Part shown: one piece after another, positions 25,253-34,497 of the stretch | Position numbering within the stretch: the first letter of the stretch is position 1 | Layout: the number at the start of each line of letters is the position of its first letter | Source of the DNA: Calothrix rhizosoleniae SC01 | GTDB lineage: Bacteria > Cyanobacteriota > Cyanobacteriia > Cyanobacteriales > Nostocaceae | Assembly: GCF_900185595.1 (NCBI RefSeq) | Contig: NZ_FYBH01000288.1 | Span: forward strand, 1 to 45,362 | Length of the DNA: 45,362 bases | Direction of reading: 5' to 3' | Notes under the pieces: generated by a model | Told to the model about the DNA's origin: nothing | Databases searched by the model: none | Seen by the model: only the letters and a program-made list of their open reading frames with translations | Position numbers and translations under genes: made by a program

Positions 25253-26335
25253 TTACTGACAAGCCATTGCAATTACTTGCTCAACTTGATGAAAAAATGC
25301 CTCTTCCGAAAAATTTGTCACTGCATGATTGCGAATTTGTTGATAATTCCAATTAATTTTTCTACTTTTCAGGAGTGCATTTTGTAAGGAGTCAGGAGTT
25401 TGTCTTTTAAATAACACCCCTGTTTTGCCAGATATTTGAGTATCCAATACCCCTCCAGCTCCATAAGCAATTACTGGTGTACCGCTAGCATTAGCCTCCA
25501 CTGGAACTAAGCCATAATCTTCTAAAGCGGCCACAATTACAGATTTAGCTTTAGCGAATAATTGGGTACGTTTAGCATCTGTTGTGTGTCCTAAAAATTC
25601 AATATTGCCTAATGCTTTTGACTGGAGTCTTTCTCTTTCTGGCCCATTTCCAGATATCAATAACCTCCATCCTAACCAATTAAAAGCTTCAATAATTACA
25701 TCCAGTCGTTTATAACTGATCATTCTGGCTGCAGCTAAATAATATTCATCTTTCTGGGCAGAGAAAACAAATCTGTTAGTATCAATGGGAAAATTAATTA
25801 CAGTTGCTTGCTTTCCATAAATATTTTGAATCCGTTCAGCAACAATGTGAGAATTAGCAATGTATATATCTGGCTCTTGGGCATATTTCAAATCTACTGC
25901 TCTCATGAGCTGAAAAATTTGGGTAATTAGAGGAGCAAAATATTGATAATCTTTATATTCTCGTAAGTAAGTTGCAGTATCCCATAAAAATCTGGTAACG
26001 TTATGACAAAAACAAATATGGCGTGCCCCTGGTCTTTTTTGGACTGCTTTGGCAAAGCTGGTACTACTACTAATAATTAAATCGTATTCTTGCAAATTTA
26101 ATGAACGAAATGCTGGGAAATAGAAGGGTACCATTAAGCGGAAATATTTGGTCGCGCCAGGAATTTTTTGTAAAAATGTAGTGTTAACTATACGCTCACT
26201 CAAATCAATAGTTTGTTGCGGAGCATACAAAGACGTAAAAATATCTGCTTGTGGGTAGCGTTTACAAAGCAATTCAAATACCCGCTCTGCCCCTCCTTTC
26301 TGGGTTAAGTAATCATGGACTAGAGCAATTCTCAT
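25253..26335 (-). CDS. Family 4 glycosyltransferase (WbaZ/mannosyltransferase-like)
   Basis: GT-B enzyme of 360 residues beginning MRIALVHDYLTQKGGAERV, an opening common to WbaZ-like mannosyltransferases. Further motifs are EYDLIISSSTSFAKAV, HICFCHNVTRFLWD, YIANSHIVAERI, and the donor domain YYLAAARMISYKRLDVII. An acidic donor-site region AALEDYGLVPVEANASGTPVIAYGAGG carries both family Glu residues. The gene ends 36 bases before the Wzc-like gene on the same strand. Acts on the cytoplasmic face to build the repeat unit. Mannose as donor is a guess from the family name. Confidence 0.9.
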   Translation of the reverse strand: MRIALVHDYLTQKGGAERVFELLCKRYPQADIFTSLYAPQQTIDLSERIVNTTFLQKIPGATKYFRLMVPFYFPAFRSLNLQEYDLIISSSTSFAKAVQKRPGARHICFCHNVTRFLWDTATYLREYKDYQYFAPLITQIFQLMRAVDLKYAQEPDIYIANSHIVAERIQNIYGKQATVINFPIDTNRFVFSAQKDEYYLAAARMISYKRLDVIIEAFNWLGWRLLISGNGPERERLQSKALGNIEFLGHTTDAKRTQLFAKAKSVIVAALEDYGLVPVEANASGTPVIAYGAGGVLDTQISGKTGVLFKRQTPDSLQNALLKSRKINWNYQQIRNHAVTNFSEEAFFHQVEQVIAMACQ

Positions 26336-26388
26336 TCTTATTTCCTAAGGCTAGTTTGAAGTTTATCTGCCCTTTGGGCAAGGCATAA

Positions 26389-26872
26389 GGCAGGAGGCAG
26401 GGGGCAGGGGGCAGTCCTCACAGGTGTAGGCTTTTTACAATTGGGTGTTGGTAAGACTTGGAGGACAAGGTGGGAAAGTAGATAAGGGAGGAAACCCGAA
26501 CCAAAAAAGTACGGTTCCCAACAATACAAACTGGTTCAAAAGCCTATTTTACCGTTGAACAATCTTCCTTGTCTGCCTGTCTTCTAATCTCCCAAGTCTA
26601 GCTTCAACCGAAATGTTAAAAATCTACCCTTGTGAGGAAGTGAGGGAGTGAGGGAGTGATGGTTGATGGTTGGTAGTTGATGGTTGGTAGTTGATAGTTG
26701 GGGGTTGGTAATTGATGGTTGATAGTTAGTTATTTCATCTCCCCACACTTCCCGCACTTCCCACACTTCTTTCCCTCTTTCCCTCCTTCCCTCCTTCCCT
26801 CTCTTCACTCTCTTCCCACACTCCCACACTCCCACACTCCCTCTGCTCCCTGCTCCCTGCACCCCTGCTTAG
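26389..26872. repeat. Dense low-complexity region with several heptamer arrays
   Basis: 26389-26415 has GGCAGGR-type 7-mers. 26639-26657 repeats GTGAGGGA (period 8). 26658-26734 is an array of 11 heptamers (GATGGTT, GGTAGTT, GATAGTT and variants). About 26745-26872 is a pyrimidine tract with CTTCCCTC, CCCACACT and CTCCCTG repeats. Long open frames across it come from the repeats and are not genes. It separates the SAF-domain oxidoreductase gene from the GT4 gene. Confidence 0.8.
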
Positions 26873-26879
26873 AAGTCAG

Positions 26880-28193
26880 CTACATGGCACTTACCAGGGC
26901 TTTGCTGGGGTAAAAATACGCACTTTGTTCTGAACGTAAGCGATCGCACATTCTTCCTGTAGGCAATTCTACATCGTCATAAGTAATAACCCTATCTTGG
27001 AGAATATCCCTTTTCAGGCGACATCCTGCGGCTAAACCCATTGGTAATAGATTCTGTTGTTGAGCAATGTCGGCGTTTTCACATTGTCCATAGGTCATAA
27101 AATAGCCAATGGGATCAATAGTTTCCCCAGCTTTGAGGTCAATTTTAGCTGTAGTTACTACATCAACCATAGGAGCATCTAAGGGAGCAAGCACATAATC
27201 TTGAAATAAGACTGCCCGAGCTACGGATATTGGGACTTCAAAATGGCAGAGGTGATAAGGAGTATAAAAACTGTAGAGAGGCCCTTCACCTAGCTTATAC
27301 AAGTTCAAGTAATGACGCTGTTGAGGATCATCATGGGTGCCAAATACAAATACCCCTGGACCGGGCTGGGAACCAACTACGTAATCAACAATACCTCCCC
27401 ATTCCTTGAGTTGGTCTACATCATACATTTTAGTTAATTCATCCACATGACCCTTGAACTCATATCCCAACATTCCCCGTTGGGCAACTTTCATCCCTGT
27501 AGCATTAGCAACTATTGCCTGTTCAAAGGAAATTTTGCTACCATCGGCAAAACTAGTCACCATATGGGCTTTTTGACCCCATTTTTTGGCAAATGCGGCT
27601 TGGGTAGTGGGGTTACGGTAAGGGTCTTGCAATCCTTTGATATTGCCACATAATAAAGGAGTTAAACCAATACTTTTAACAAAGCGATAGAGATTCATTT
27701 GTACCCCTGGCTGGTCACCATCACAGGCTGTAAGGATGACCCCAGCTTTGTCAGCATAAATTTTCAGGATTGGCCCAATAGTACCGTCAAGTTCCGCATT
27801 CATCATAATTATATGCTTGCGGTAAGCGATCGCTTCCATCACTATTTGAGCGCCAAATTCTACAGCACCAGTGACTTCAATTAAGGCATCAATTTCACTC
27901 ACATGGCAAAGTAACATTGGATCTTCTGTCACCGCATATTTACCAGTGGCAATGGTTGTAGATAATTCACTGACAGTGGAAACTACTTGTACATCTTCTA
28001 CTCCTGCTCCAGTATAAGCCTGTCGAGCAGCATCTAGATGGCGGTTAGAAATAGCTACTAACTCCATTCCGGGTACAGAGTTAATAATTTGATTAGCAAT
28101 ACCTCTACCCATAAAGCCAGCACCAATCATTCCTACCTTGATGGGATTACCTGCTGCAGCACGGGCTTGTAAGGCACGATCAACAATAATCAT
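26880..28193 (-). CDS. SAF-domain NAD(P)-dependent oxidoreductase (homoserine-dehydrogenase-like)
   Basis: The 437-residue protein has an N-terminal Rossmann fold with GMIGAGFMGRGIANQII (about 22-38). A homoserine-dehydrogenase-like domain follows, with AVEFGAQIVMEAIAYRKHIIMMNAELDGTIGP. A C-terminal SAF domain contains VVTTAKIDLKAGETIDPIGYFMTYGQ. Family members occur in surface-polysaccharide clusters and are proposed to reduce or oxidise unusual sugar intermediates; the exact reaction is unknown. It lies between the RmlC-type epimerase gene and the low-complexity gap, all on the minus strand, and matches the equivalent gene in the HEP island of Anabaena. The ATG at 28193 gives the normal family length. 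Confidence 0.85.
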   Translation of the reverse strand: MIIVDRALQARAAAGNPIKVGMIGAGFMGRGIANQIINSVPGMELVAISNRHLDAARQAYTGAGVEDVQVVSTVSELSTTIATGKYAVTEDPMLLCHVSEIDALIEVTGAVEFGAQIVMEAIAYRKHIIMMNAELDGTIGPILKIYADKAGVILTACDGDQPGVQMNLYRFVKSIGLTPLLCGNIKGLQDPYRNPTTQAAFAKKWGQKAHMVTSFADGSKISFEQAIVANATGMKVAQRGMLGYEFKGHVDELTKMYDVDQLKEWGGIVDYVVGSQPGPGVFVFGTHDDPQQRHYLNLYKLGEGPLYSFYTPYHLCHFEVPISVARAVLFQDYVLAPLDAPMVDVVTTAKIDLKAGETIDPIGYFMTYGQCENADIAQQQNLLPMGLAAGCRLKRDILQDRVITYDDVELPTGRMCDRLRSEQSAYFYPSKALVSAM

Positions 28194-28373
28194 GGGCGAA
28201 ACTCTTTACAAATAATTGGGATAATTAATTTACGCTGACTCCTCTGGAAAAAAGTAGTCAGTTATCAAAAGTAAAACTGTATAATTTTACGCAGGTATTC
28301 TGCCCTACACAAAGGTAGGAAATTATCTCAGGGTGAGAGAATTAAGACAGTCAGTTTATTTGTCTGTCTATAT

Positions 28374-28931
28374 CTATCTGGGGTAGCCACTACCAACAGT
28401 CATCATGCGTAATAAAGGCCAATTACTATCTTTTTGGGAAATTTCTGTGACCTCTATGGGCCACTCAATATTAAAGAAAGGGTCATCATAACGTAAACCT
28501 CTTTCATAGCCTGGTTGATAAAATTCACCCACTTGATAAATGACCTCACTTTCATCTGTGAGTGCTTGATAACCGTGAGCAAACATTTCTGGAACATATA
28601 AGGCGCGACGATTATCGGCGGATAATTCTACCCCTACATGGGATAAGAATGTGGGAGATTCTGGACGCATATCGATAATCACATCATAAATAGCGCCACG
28701 AACACAACGAACTAATTTAGCCTCAGCAGCTGGGGGTATTTGATAGTGCATACCCCTGAGGGTACCTTTTTGATAGTTATAGGATGTATTACATTGAGCA
28801 ACCGTTGGTTTTAAACTATGTGCCTCAAATTCTTGACCACAGAAAGTACGGGCAAAAAAACCTCGATGGTCAGATCTTTGATCTAAGTCAATAATGAATG
28901 CGCCTGAGAGTTTAGTTTCTGTGAAAATCAT
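28374..28931 (-). CDS. rfbC: dTDP-4-dehydrorhamnose 3,5-epimerase family (RmlC)
   Basis: Cupin epimerase of 185 residues. The catalytic base is His62 in LRGMHYQIPP. Lys72 lies in KLVRCVRG, and tyrosines are at 132 and 138 in EVIYQVGEFYQP. ERGLRYDDPFFNIEWP is the family's conserved end. It normally epimerises C3 and C5 of a dTDP- or CDP-4-keto-6-deoxyhexose. No rmlA, rmlB or rmlD is in the window, but a glucose-1-phosphate cytidylyltransferase is, so the substrate may be a CDP-sugar. It lies 180 bases upstream of the SAF-domain oxidoreductase gene. Confidence 0.92.
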   Translation of the reverse strand: MIFTETKLSGAFIIDLDQRSDHRGFFARTFCGQEFEAHSLKPTVAQCNTSYNYQKGTLRGMHYQIPPAAEAKLVRCVRGAIYDVIIDMRPESPTFLSHVGVELSADNRRALYVPEMFAHGYQALTDESEVIYQVGEFYQPGYERGLRYDDPFFNIEWPIEVTEISQKDSNWPLLRMMTVGSGYPR

Positions 28932-29129
28932 GAATAATCAATATTGTAAATGAATGAGCTAATTATAATTAGCCCTCATAATTAGTACGTGATCGCTGTT
29001 GCTTAATGGAGTTTATGTTGATACACTTTACTTTTCTATTACACAAACTTTAATTATCAGCTCATATTTATGCGAGCGCTACATGCGAATTTCATCTAAT
29101 CTATCCTGTAGCTACTGCACAATCTCAAA

Positions 29130-30086
29130 TTAATGGCTTCGAGATTCGATCCGCTTAGGTGATAGGAATATTTCCCAAACTGAGGTAACTACCAAAATCA
29201 GATAAGGAATGATGGTATTAATAGCAATAATAGGCCATCTTCTCAAAGCACCAAAAAACACCTTCCAGTTATTGTGTGTAAAGTGTTTTAAAATCAAATT
29301 CCGACAATATTTACTAGAATATCCGATTTCCTCTATTTTGGCATAGATGGTTGGTAAATCAATATATTGCATCTTTAACAAAACTTTTGGATCTTTCATC
29401 CAATAGCTACTACCAAAAGCACTTTCCAGATAAACCTCTTTAGTCACTTTGACGCTACCATGAGCAGCACAATAGCCTACCCAATATACTTGGGCTTCCA
29501 TGTTATTCACACTTTTTGGCCAATGTGCTACAGCATTTTGGATAATTTTAGTCCGATACACCTGAGCACTTAAAAATCCAATTCCCGAATGATTTTCTTC
29601 TAAACAATGTTGAAATACTGCTTTACCATCAATATTAACTTCTTCTTTATCAACAGCAAAACAACGCTCATAAATTATTTTCCCTGTTGGTTGATAACGA
29701 CAGGCAAAGTTAAGAGTTAGTAATGATAATTCCTGATGCTGTTTAAGTTCATTAATGACATAAGCCAAAGTTCGATTTTGAATTGGATCGTCATCTCCAA
29801 TCATCCATAAATATTTGCTGGTAGCAGTATTAATACAATGAGCAATATTTCTCATCACACCAATATTGGCATGATTTCTATTATTCTGAAACGGGACATC
29901 ATTGATAAAATGTAGTTGCCATTTATGAATAATTTCTTGGGTATTATCAGATGATCGATTATCAGAAATAATAATTTCACATTCTGATTCAAATCCTTTA
30001 ATGGCTTGAGCTAGCCATGTTAATTGCTTATCTAGTAATTGGGCACGATTATAGGTAGGAATGGCTATTGTCAGTAATTTAGTCAT
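29130..30086 (-). CDS. Family 2 glycosyltransferase
   Basis: GT-A enzyme of 318 residues. It starts MTKLLTIAIPTYNRAQLLDKQL. Other motifs are CEIIISDNRSSDNTQEII and the acidic metal site YLWMIGDDDPIQNRTL (about 92-107). The C-terminal end has a hydrophobic stretch (IIAINTIIPYLILVVTSVW, about 286-304) that may anchor it in the membrane. It sits alone between two gaps (28932-29129 and 30087-30903) but shares the strand of the island. Sugar specificity unknown. Confidence 0.9.
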   Translation of the reverse strand: MTKLLTIAIPTYNRAQLLDKQLTWLAQAIKGFESECEIIISDNRSSDNTQEIIHKWQLHFINDVPFQNNRNHANIGVMRNIAHCINTATSKYLWMIGDDDPIQNRTLAYVINELKQHQELSLLTLNFACRYQPTGKIIYERCFAVDKEEVNIDGKAVFQHCLEENHSGIGFLSAQVYRTKIIQNAVAHWPKSVNNMEAQVYWVGYCAAHGSVKVTKEVYLESAFGSSYWMKDPKVLLKMQYIDLPTIYAKIEEIGYSSKYCRNLILKHFTHNNWKVFFGALRRWPIIAINTIIPYLILVVTSVWEIFLSPKRIESRSH

Positions 30087-30376
30087 TTGTCAAACAATTT
30101 TGGATTGTGGATTTTGGATTGACCTCATTTCTAAAGTCAGGGGCTTGAAGTAATGAATTATTGCGAAAGAATGCTTATGCATCGCCACACAATTGTTGAT
30201 TATTTGCCCATAAATAAATTGTGTATCCTTTTACTCTTCGGTTATTTGTGAAAATTACAGCAGAAACGAAAAGCTTGAATTAGTTGTTAGAAACGTAAAA
30301 TTTTACGCTTCTAAGTAAGTCGGCACAATAAAACCAAACTATGTGAAGAATAGTAAATAAGCCTAAAACCCTTGTT

Positions 30377-30404
30377 CCCCCTGCTCCCTGCTCCCTGCCC
30401 CCTG
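30377..30404. repeat. CCCCTGC/TCCCTGC heptamer array
   Basis: Four 7-mers: CCCCTGC, TCCCTGC, TCCCTGC, CCCCTGC. Same family as tracts at 18646, 26845 and 42626. It lies in the 817-base gap 30087-30903, which holds no gene. Confidence 0.7.
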
Positions 30405-30511
30405 CCTTATCCAAACGATAATTTTTTACGCCAACCTACTTATATCTGAATGGAATGACGAAAAATTGTGTGTGAGGAGTAATATTAATTGAGATTTAAG
30501 GTTAAGTTAGG

Positions 30512-30767
30512 ATATAGGAATCCCCTTTGAAGATTGAAAAAATGTAGGTACTTGTAGTGGAGTGACACGCCTAAAAATGTAGGGAGCGTTTGAGCGATAG
30601 GGAAACCAAACAAAGCCTTACTGGTGTTGGTTTCATCCTTCAAATGCCACTTCCTATAACGGAGGGAACCTCCGCAACGGAGTGGCTCCCCAACCTACAC
30701 CTATTGCACTATTTTAGCTGTGTCAATCCAGTATGTATATTTCAAAAATCAATTAGGACTCCTATAT
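30512..30767. mobile_element. Putative 256-bp MITE-like element
   Basis: Ends ATATAGGAATCC and GGACTCCTATAT are inverted repeats matching at 11 of 12 positions. The interior has no convincing gene but contains a GGAGGGAACCTCCGCAACGG stretch and the phrase CCCAACCTACACC, which look like repeat DNA. A 66-codon frame from 30590 overlaps the right end and is probably spurious. No clear target-site duplication is visible. Confidence 0.45.
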
Positions 30768-30903
30768 TAACACTAATCATCGAGTATTAATCCAATAATC
30801 TTAATTAGGTCATCAAAGTGAAATAACGAAATTTAGCTTGATGACAGTGATGTTAAGATTTTAGTAATTTATATGGATATATCCAAAGATACATGCTAAT
30901 ACC

Positions 30904-31926
30904 TTATTTCCAAAAGAAACCTTGGTCAATCTGTTGGGTACGAATCAGATATTCTAATTGTTTGAGGCGGGTAAAACCTCTAAACAAGAAAGTATCTTGA
31001 CTCATATCAATGTGACTGAATACATCAAATAATTGTTGAGCACCTTGTTGTGCATTCCAATCACATTTAAAACCGGGAAGCATTGTATTAATCTTTTCAA
31101 AAGAAACTCGATAACTGCGATTATCCGCACCGTTATTTCCAAAATTTAACTGACAATCGGGAAAAATATCTGCAATGATTTCAGCTACTTCTTTGACTCG
31201 GTAATTATTAGCTGTATCCCCGACATTGAAGATTTGATTATGAATTATATCCCTTGGTGCTTCTAAAGCACAAGCGATCGCTTTGCCAATATCTAAAGCA
31301 TGAACTAAGGGTCGCCAGGGTGTACCATCACTGGTCATTTTGATCTGTTTGCTAGTCCATGCTAGACCTGCTAAGTTATTTAAAACAATATCAAAGCGCA
31401 TTCTGGGAGATGCACCAAAGGCTGTAGCATTCCGCATGAAGGTAGGGGAGAAGTCATCATCAGCTAAGGGCTGAACATCTCTTTCTACCAAGGTTTTACA
31501 TTCAGCATAGGCTGTCTGCGGATTGATGGGGGATGCTTCTGTGACATCCCCTTCTGTAGCGACACCATAGACACTGCAAGATGACATATAGACAAAGCGT
31601 CGTACTCCCACTTGTTTGGCAAGTTTAGCCAGTCTTACAGAACCTTGGTGATTAATTTCGTAGGTAATCTGGGGTGCTAGTTGTCCGGTAGGATCGTTGG
31701 ATAGTTCCGCCATATGTACGATCGCTTCTACATCTTGCAAATCTGCTGCACAAATATGGCGAATATCTTTAGTCAGGGTTTTGGCTGTCACCTTAGTACC
31801 GTTGTATAACCAACCAACTTTATAAAAGCCAGTATCGACACCGAGAACTTCATGTCCCCTTTCCATTAATAAGGGGGGTAATAAACAACCGAGATAACCT
31901 TCTGTTCCAGTTACCAGTACTTTCAT
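30904..31926 (-). CDS. NAD-dependent nucleotide-sugar epimerase/dehydratase (extended SDR)
   Basis: The 340-residue extended short-chain dehydrogenase begins MKVLVTGTEGYLGCLLPPLL with the GxxGxxG NAD motif. The catalytic site has SSCSVYG and YAECK (the Tyr-xxx-Lys pair, about residue 140). Substrate-binding parts are RNATAFGASPRMRFD and WRPLVHALDIGKAI. It probably epimerises, dehydrates or reduces a nucleotide sugar made from the cytidylyltransferase product. It ends 11 bases after the LhgO-like gene begins its downstream gap, so these two are tightly linked in one operon. Exact reaction not predictable. Confidence 0.88.
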   Translation of the reverse strand: MKVLVTGTEGYLGCLLPPLLMERGHEVLGVDTGFYKVGWLYNGTKVTAKTLTKDIRHICAADLQDVEAIVHMAELSNDPTGQLAPQITYEINHQGSVRLAKLAKQVGVRRFVYMSSCSVYGVATEGDVTEASPINPQTAYAECKTLVERDVQPLADDDFSPTFMRNATAFGASPRMRFDIVLNNLAGLAWTSKQIKMTSDGTPWRPLVHALDIGKAIACALEAPRDIIHNQIFNVGDTANNYRVKEVAEIIADIFPDCQLNFGNNGADNRSYRVSFEKINTMLPGFKCDWNAQQGAQQLFDVFSHIDMSQDTFLFRGFTRLKQLEYLIRTQQIDQGFFWK

Positions 31927-31937
31927 TTTTTTCTATC

Positions 31938-33152
31938 CTAGGGAATGGTGGTTGGTGATAGATGCTGCTGGTCAGGAATTTGGTCAACAATGGATTTACC
32001 AATTTCAATGGAAGATGTAGCTGCTGGAGAGGGTGCATTGCATACATGGACGGAATTTTCACCATGAATAATTAAAAAGTCATCCACTAATTTGCCATCA
32101 CCCATCAAAGCCTGAGCCCGAACTCCTGCATGGGTGGGTACTAAATCTTCCCTTCGAACTTCTGGTATTAATTGTTGCAAACTTCTAGTAAAGGCTGCTT
32201 TGCTAAAAGAACGAATAATTTCTTGAATGCCTTCATCGGCGTGTTTTGCTGCTAGTTTCCAAAAACCAGGATAGGTCATTACTTCAGCAAAATCACGGAT
32301 ATCAAAGTCTGTTTTTTTGTATCCTTCCCGCTTGAGACTGAGAACAGCATTTGGTCCTGCATGGACACTACCGTCAATCATGCGGGTAAAGTGAACTCCC
32401 AAAAATGGAAATTCGGGATTGGGAACTGGATAAATTAAACCTTTGACTAGATAGCGTTTTTCCGGTGTCAGTTCGTAGTATTCTCCCCGGAAGGGCACTA
32501 TTTTCGCTTGTGGATCTACTTTACCAAGTTTTGCCATGCGATCGCTATATAATCCAGCGCAGTTAATGACAAAGCGAGCAGTAAAAGTACCGTTATTAGT
32601 CTCTAGTACTTGGTGATTCCCACTCTTGCTAATTTTCTCCACCTTGGTATTTAGTTTTAGTTCTCCTCCTTGCTGCTGAATCAATTCAGCATATTTAAAG
32701 GAAACTTGCTTATAATTGGCAATACCAGTGGAAAGGACTTGAATCCCGCCGACACAACGAACATGGGGTTCAATTTCTTTAACTTCTTCGGGGCTAATGC
32801 GTTTGACTTGGATGCCATTTTCTAAACCACGCTTAAACAGGTTCTCTAAACGAGGTAATTCTTCTGCAGTCGTTGCAACAATGACTTTACCACAAATTTC
32901 ATAATCAATGCCATGCTCTTGACAAAACTCTACCATAGAGCGACAACCATCCCGGCAAAATTTGGCTTTAAAACTGCCTGGTTTATAGTAAATACCAGAG
33001 TGAATTACACCACTATTATTACCAGTTTGGTGAAAAGCCCAACTACTTTCTTTTTCCAAGACTAAAATCCGGGCATCAGGATAGCGTTGACCAATAGCCA
33101 TCCCTGTGGAAAGTCCAACTATTCCTCCTCCGATAATTGCAAAATCGTACAT
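31938..33152 (-). CDS. lhgO: L-2-hydroxyglutarate oxidase family FAD enzyme (LhgO-like)
   Basis: FAD-dependent oxidase/dehydrogenase of the DAO fold, about 404 residues. The N-terminal FAD motif is DFAIIGGGIVGLSTG. Further conserved parts are SGVIHSGIYYKPGS, GGIQVLSTGIANYKQV, FVINCAGLYSDRMAK, VPNPEFPFLGVHFTRMIDGSVHAGPNAVL and HAGVRAQAL. I chose the ATG at 33152 because AAGGAGC lies 10 bases upstream; the longer frame to 33182 needs a TTG start. In the usual family it oxidises L-2-hydroxyglutarate to 2-oxoglutarate. In this island, between a cytidylyltransferase and a sugar epimerase, it may instead work on a sugar-derived acid; this is inference. Confidence 0.85.
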   Translation of the reverse strand: MYDFAIIGGGIVGLSTGMAIGQRYPDARILVLEKESSWAFHQTGNNSGVIHSGIYYKPGSFKAKFCRDGCRSMVEFCQEHGIDYEICGKVIVATTAEELPRLENLFKRGLENGIQVKRISPEEVKEIEPHVRCVGGIQVLSTGIANYKQVSFKYAELIQQQGGELKLNTKVEKISKSGNHQVLETNNGTFTARFVINCAGLYSDRMAKLGKVDPQAKIVPFRGEYYELTPEKRYLVKGLIYPVPNPEFPFLGVHFTRMIDGSVHAGPNAVLSLKREGYKKTDFDIRDFAEVMTYPGFWKLAAKHADEGIQEIIRSFSKAAFTRSLQQLIPEVRREDLVPTHAGVRAQALMGDGKLVDDFLIIHGENSVHVCNAPSPAATSSIEIGKSIVDQIPDQQHLSPTTIP

Positions 33153-33237
33153 GGTGTTTGTTGCTCCTTCAAGTTCTGTCAATTGAGTATGTTTTAATAC
33201 TAAGATATAGATATAGATATACTTGTCCTTGTATTAT

Positions 33238-34011
33238 CTACCATACCTTCCAAGGAGCCTGGTTGTCCTTCCACAAGTCTTCCAAATAATTTTTATCTCG
33301 TAAAGTATCCATTGGTTGCCAAAAACCATGATGTTTATAAGCAGATAGCTGTTGCATATCAGCCAACTTTTCTAGGGGTTCTTTCTCCCAAACTGTAGAA
33401 TCATCTGCAATCAAATCAATTACTTCCGGTTCCAGAACAAAATAACCTCCATTAATCCAAGCTCCATCACCTTGAGGCTTTTCTCGAAAACTACTAATTT
33501 TGGTTTGCTCATTTTCTAGAACCATGGCACCAAAACGTCCTGGAGGTTGGACTGCTGTGAGAGTTCCTAATGTCTTTTGCTGTTTATGAAATTCAATTGC
33601 TTCAGCAATATTTACGTTACTGACACCATCGCCATAAGTAAAGCAAAAAGTATTATTTCCAATATGTTCTTGAACTCGTTTTAAGCGACCTCCAGTCATT
33701 GTCTTTTCACCAGTGTCAACCAAAGTGACGCGCCAAGGCTCTGCATAACCAGAATGTATATTCATTTGATTAAATCGCATGTCAAAAGTTATATCTGACA
33801 TATATAAGAAATAGTTAGCAAAATATTCCTTAATCACGTTACTTTTATAGCCACAGCAAATGATAAAATCATTCACACCATGACTGGAGTAAATCTTCAT
33901 GATATGCCATAGTATTGGCTTACCACCAATATTTACCATTGGCTTTGGTCTGATAGAAGTCTCCTCACTTATGCGCGTACCTAGACCACCTGCCAAAATA
34001 ACTGCTTTCAT
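33238..34011 (-). CDS. rfbF: Glucose-1-phosphate cytidylyltransferase
   Basis: Makes CDP-glucose from CTP and glucose-1-phosphate, the entry to CDP-deoxysugars. It has 257 residues. [20 protein letters not shown] contains the nucleotide-binding loop, followed by [31 protein letters not shown] is the metal site, and [11 protein letters not shown] and [13 protein letters not shown] are typical of RfbF. The C-terminal end [23 protein letters not shown] is conserved. No CDP-glucose 4,6-dehydratase (rfbG) is in the window. It is the first gene of the island on the minus strand; its promoter should lie in the AT-rich 34012-34497. Confidence 0.94.
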   Translation of the reverse strand: MKAVILAGGLGTRISEETSIRPKPMVNIGGKPILWHIMKIYSSHGVNDFIICCGYKSNVIKEYFANYFLYMSDITFDMRFNQMNIHSGYAEPWRVTLVDTGEKTMTGGRLKRVQEHIGNNTFCFTYGDGVSNVNIAEAIEFHKQQKTLGTLTAVQPPGRFGAMVLENEQTKISSFREKPQGDGAWINGGYFVLEPEVIDLIADDSTVWEKEPLEKLADMQQLSAYKHHGFWQPMDTLRDKNYLEDLWKDNQAPWKVW

Positions 34012-34497
34012 ATGCTTACATCAAAATTATGAAGATAGATAAGTAGGTAGATATATACAACTTTTAGACTTATAAAAATAGTATTTGTAGTTACTAATTA
34101 ACTATTTACATCAGGTTATAAGCAAATATTAATTATTGCTGTAATCAATAATTTAAATGCTATTTGATATAGCAGATTAAAGAGTTTATAAATTAAACAG
34201 TATTGTATGTAAAAATATTGTGAAGTTGACTTAAATATTATATAAATATTAATAAAATGTTTTTTTTTGATACTTAATACCTACCAGGGTAAGCGCATAT
34301 AAAATTATGTTTGATAATACATATTATTTCGCAAAAATATGTTTTTCATGACATATTTGAGTATCAGATGGTTCGATTAAACTCATAGCTTGCAGCAATC
34401 TCATTTAGCCCACATTCCCACCTTGAAATTTATAATGCTGTGGGTCAATTAAGTGAAGGGTCAAACACATCGCCTTAAAATCTAGGCGCTGTCATTG
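34012..34497. other. AT-rich leader of the polysaccharide island
   Basis: No gene. Very AT-rich with long A/T runs (for example ATGTTTTTTTTTGATACTTA near 34258). It should carry the promoter of the first island gene. I found no GTA-N8-TAC NtcA-type site by eye. Confidence 0.5.

Noticed and set aside
26658-26734. Possible CRISPR array
   Set aside because: The units are 7 bp without spacers; this is a simple tandem repeat.
26584-26913. Open frames on both strands across the low-complexity gap
   Set aside because: They are translations of heptamer and pyrimidine-rich repeats and have repetitive, non-protein-like sequence.
30590-30790. 66-codon open frame
   Set aside because: It overlaps the inverted-end element at 30512-30767 and extends past it; it is likely repeat DNA.
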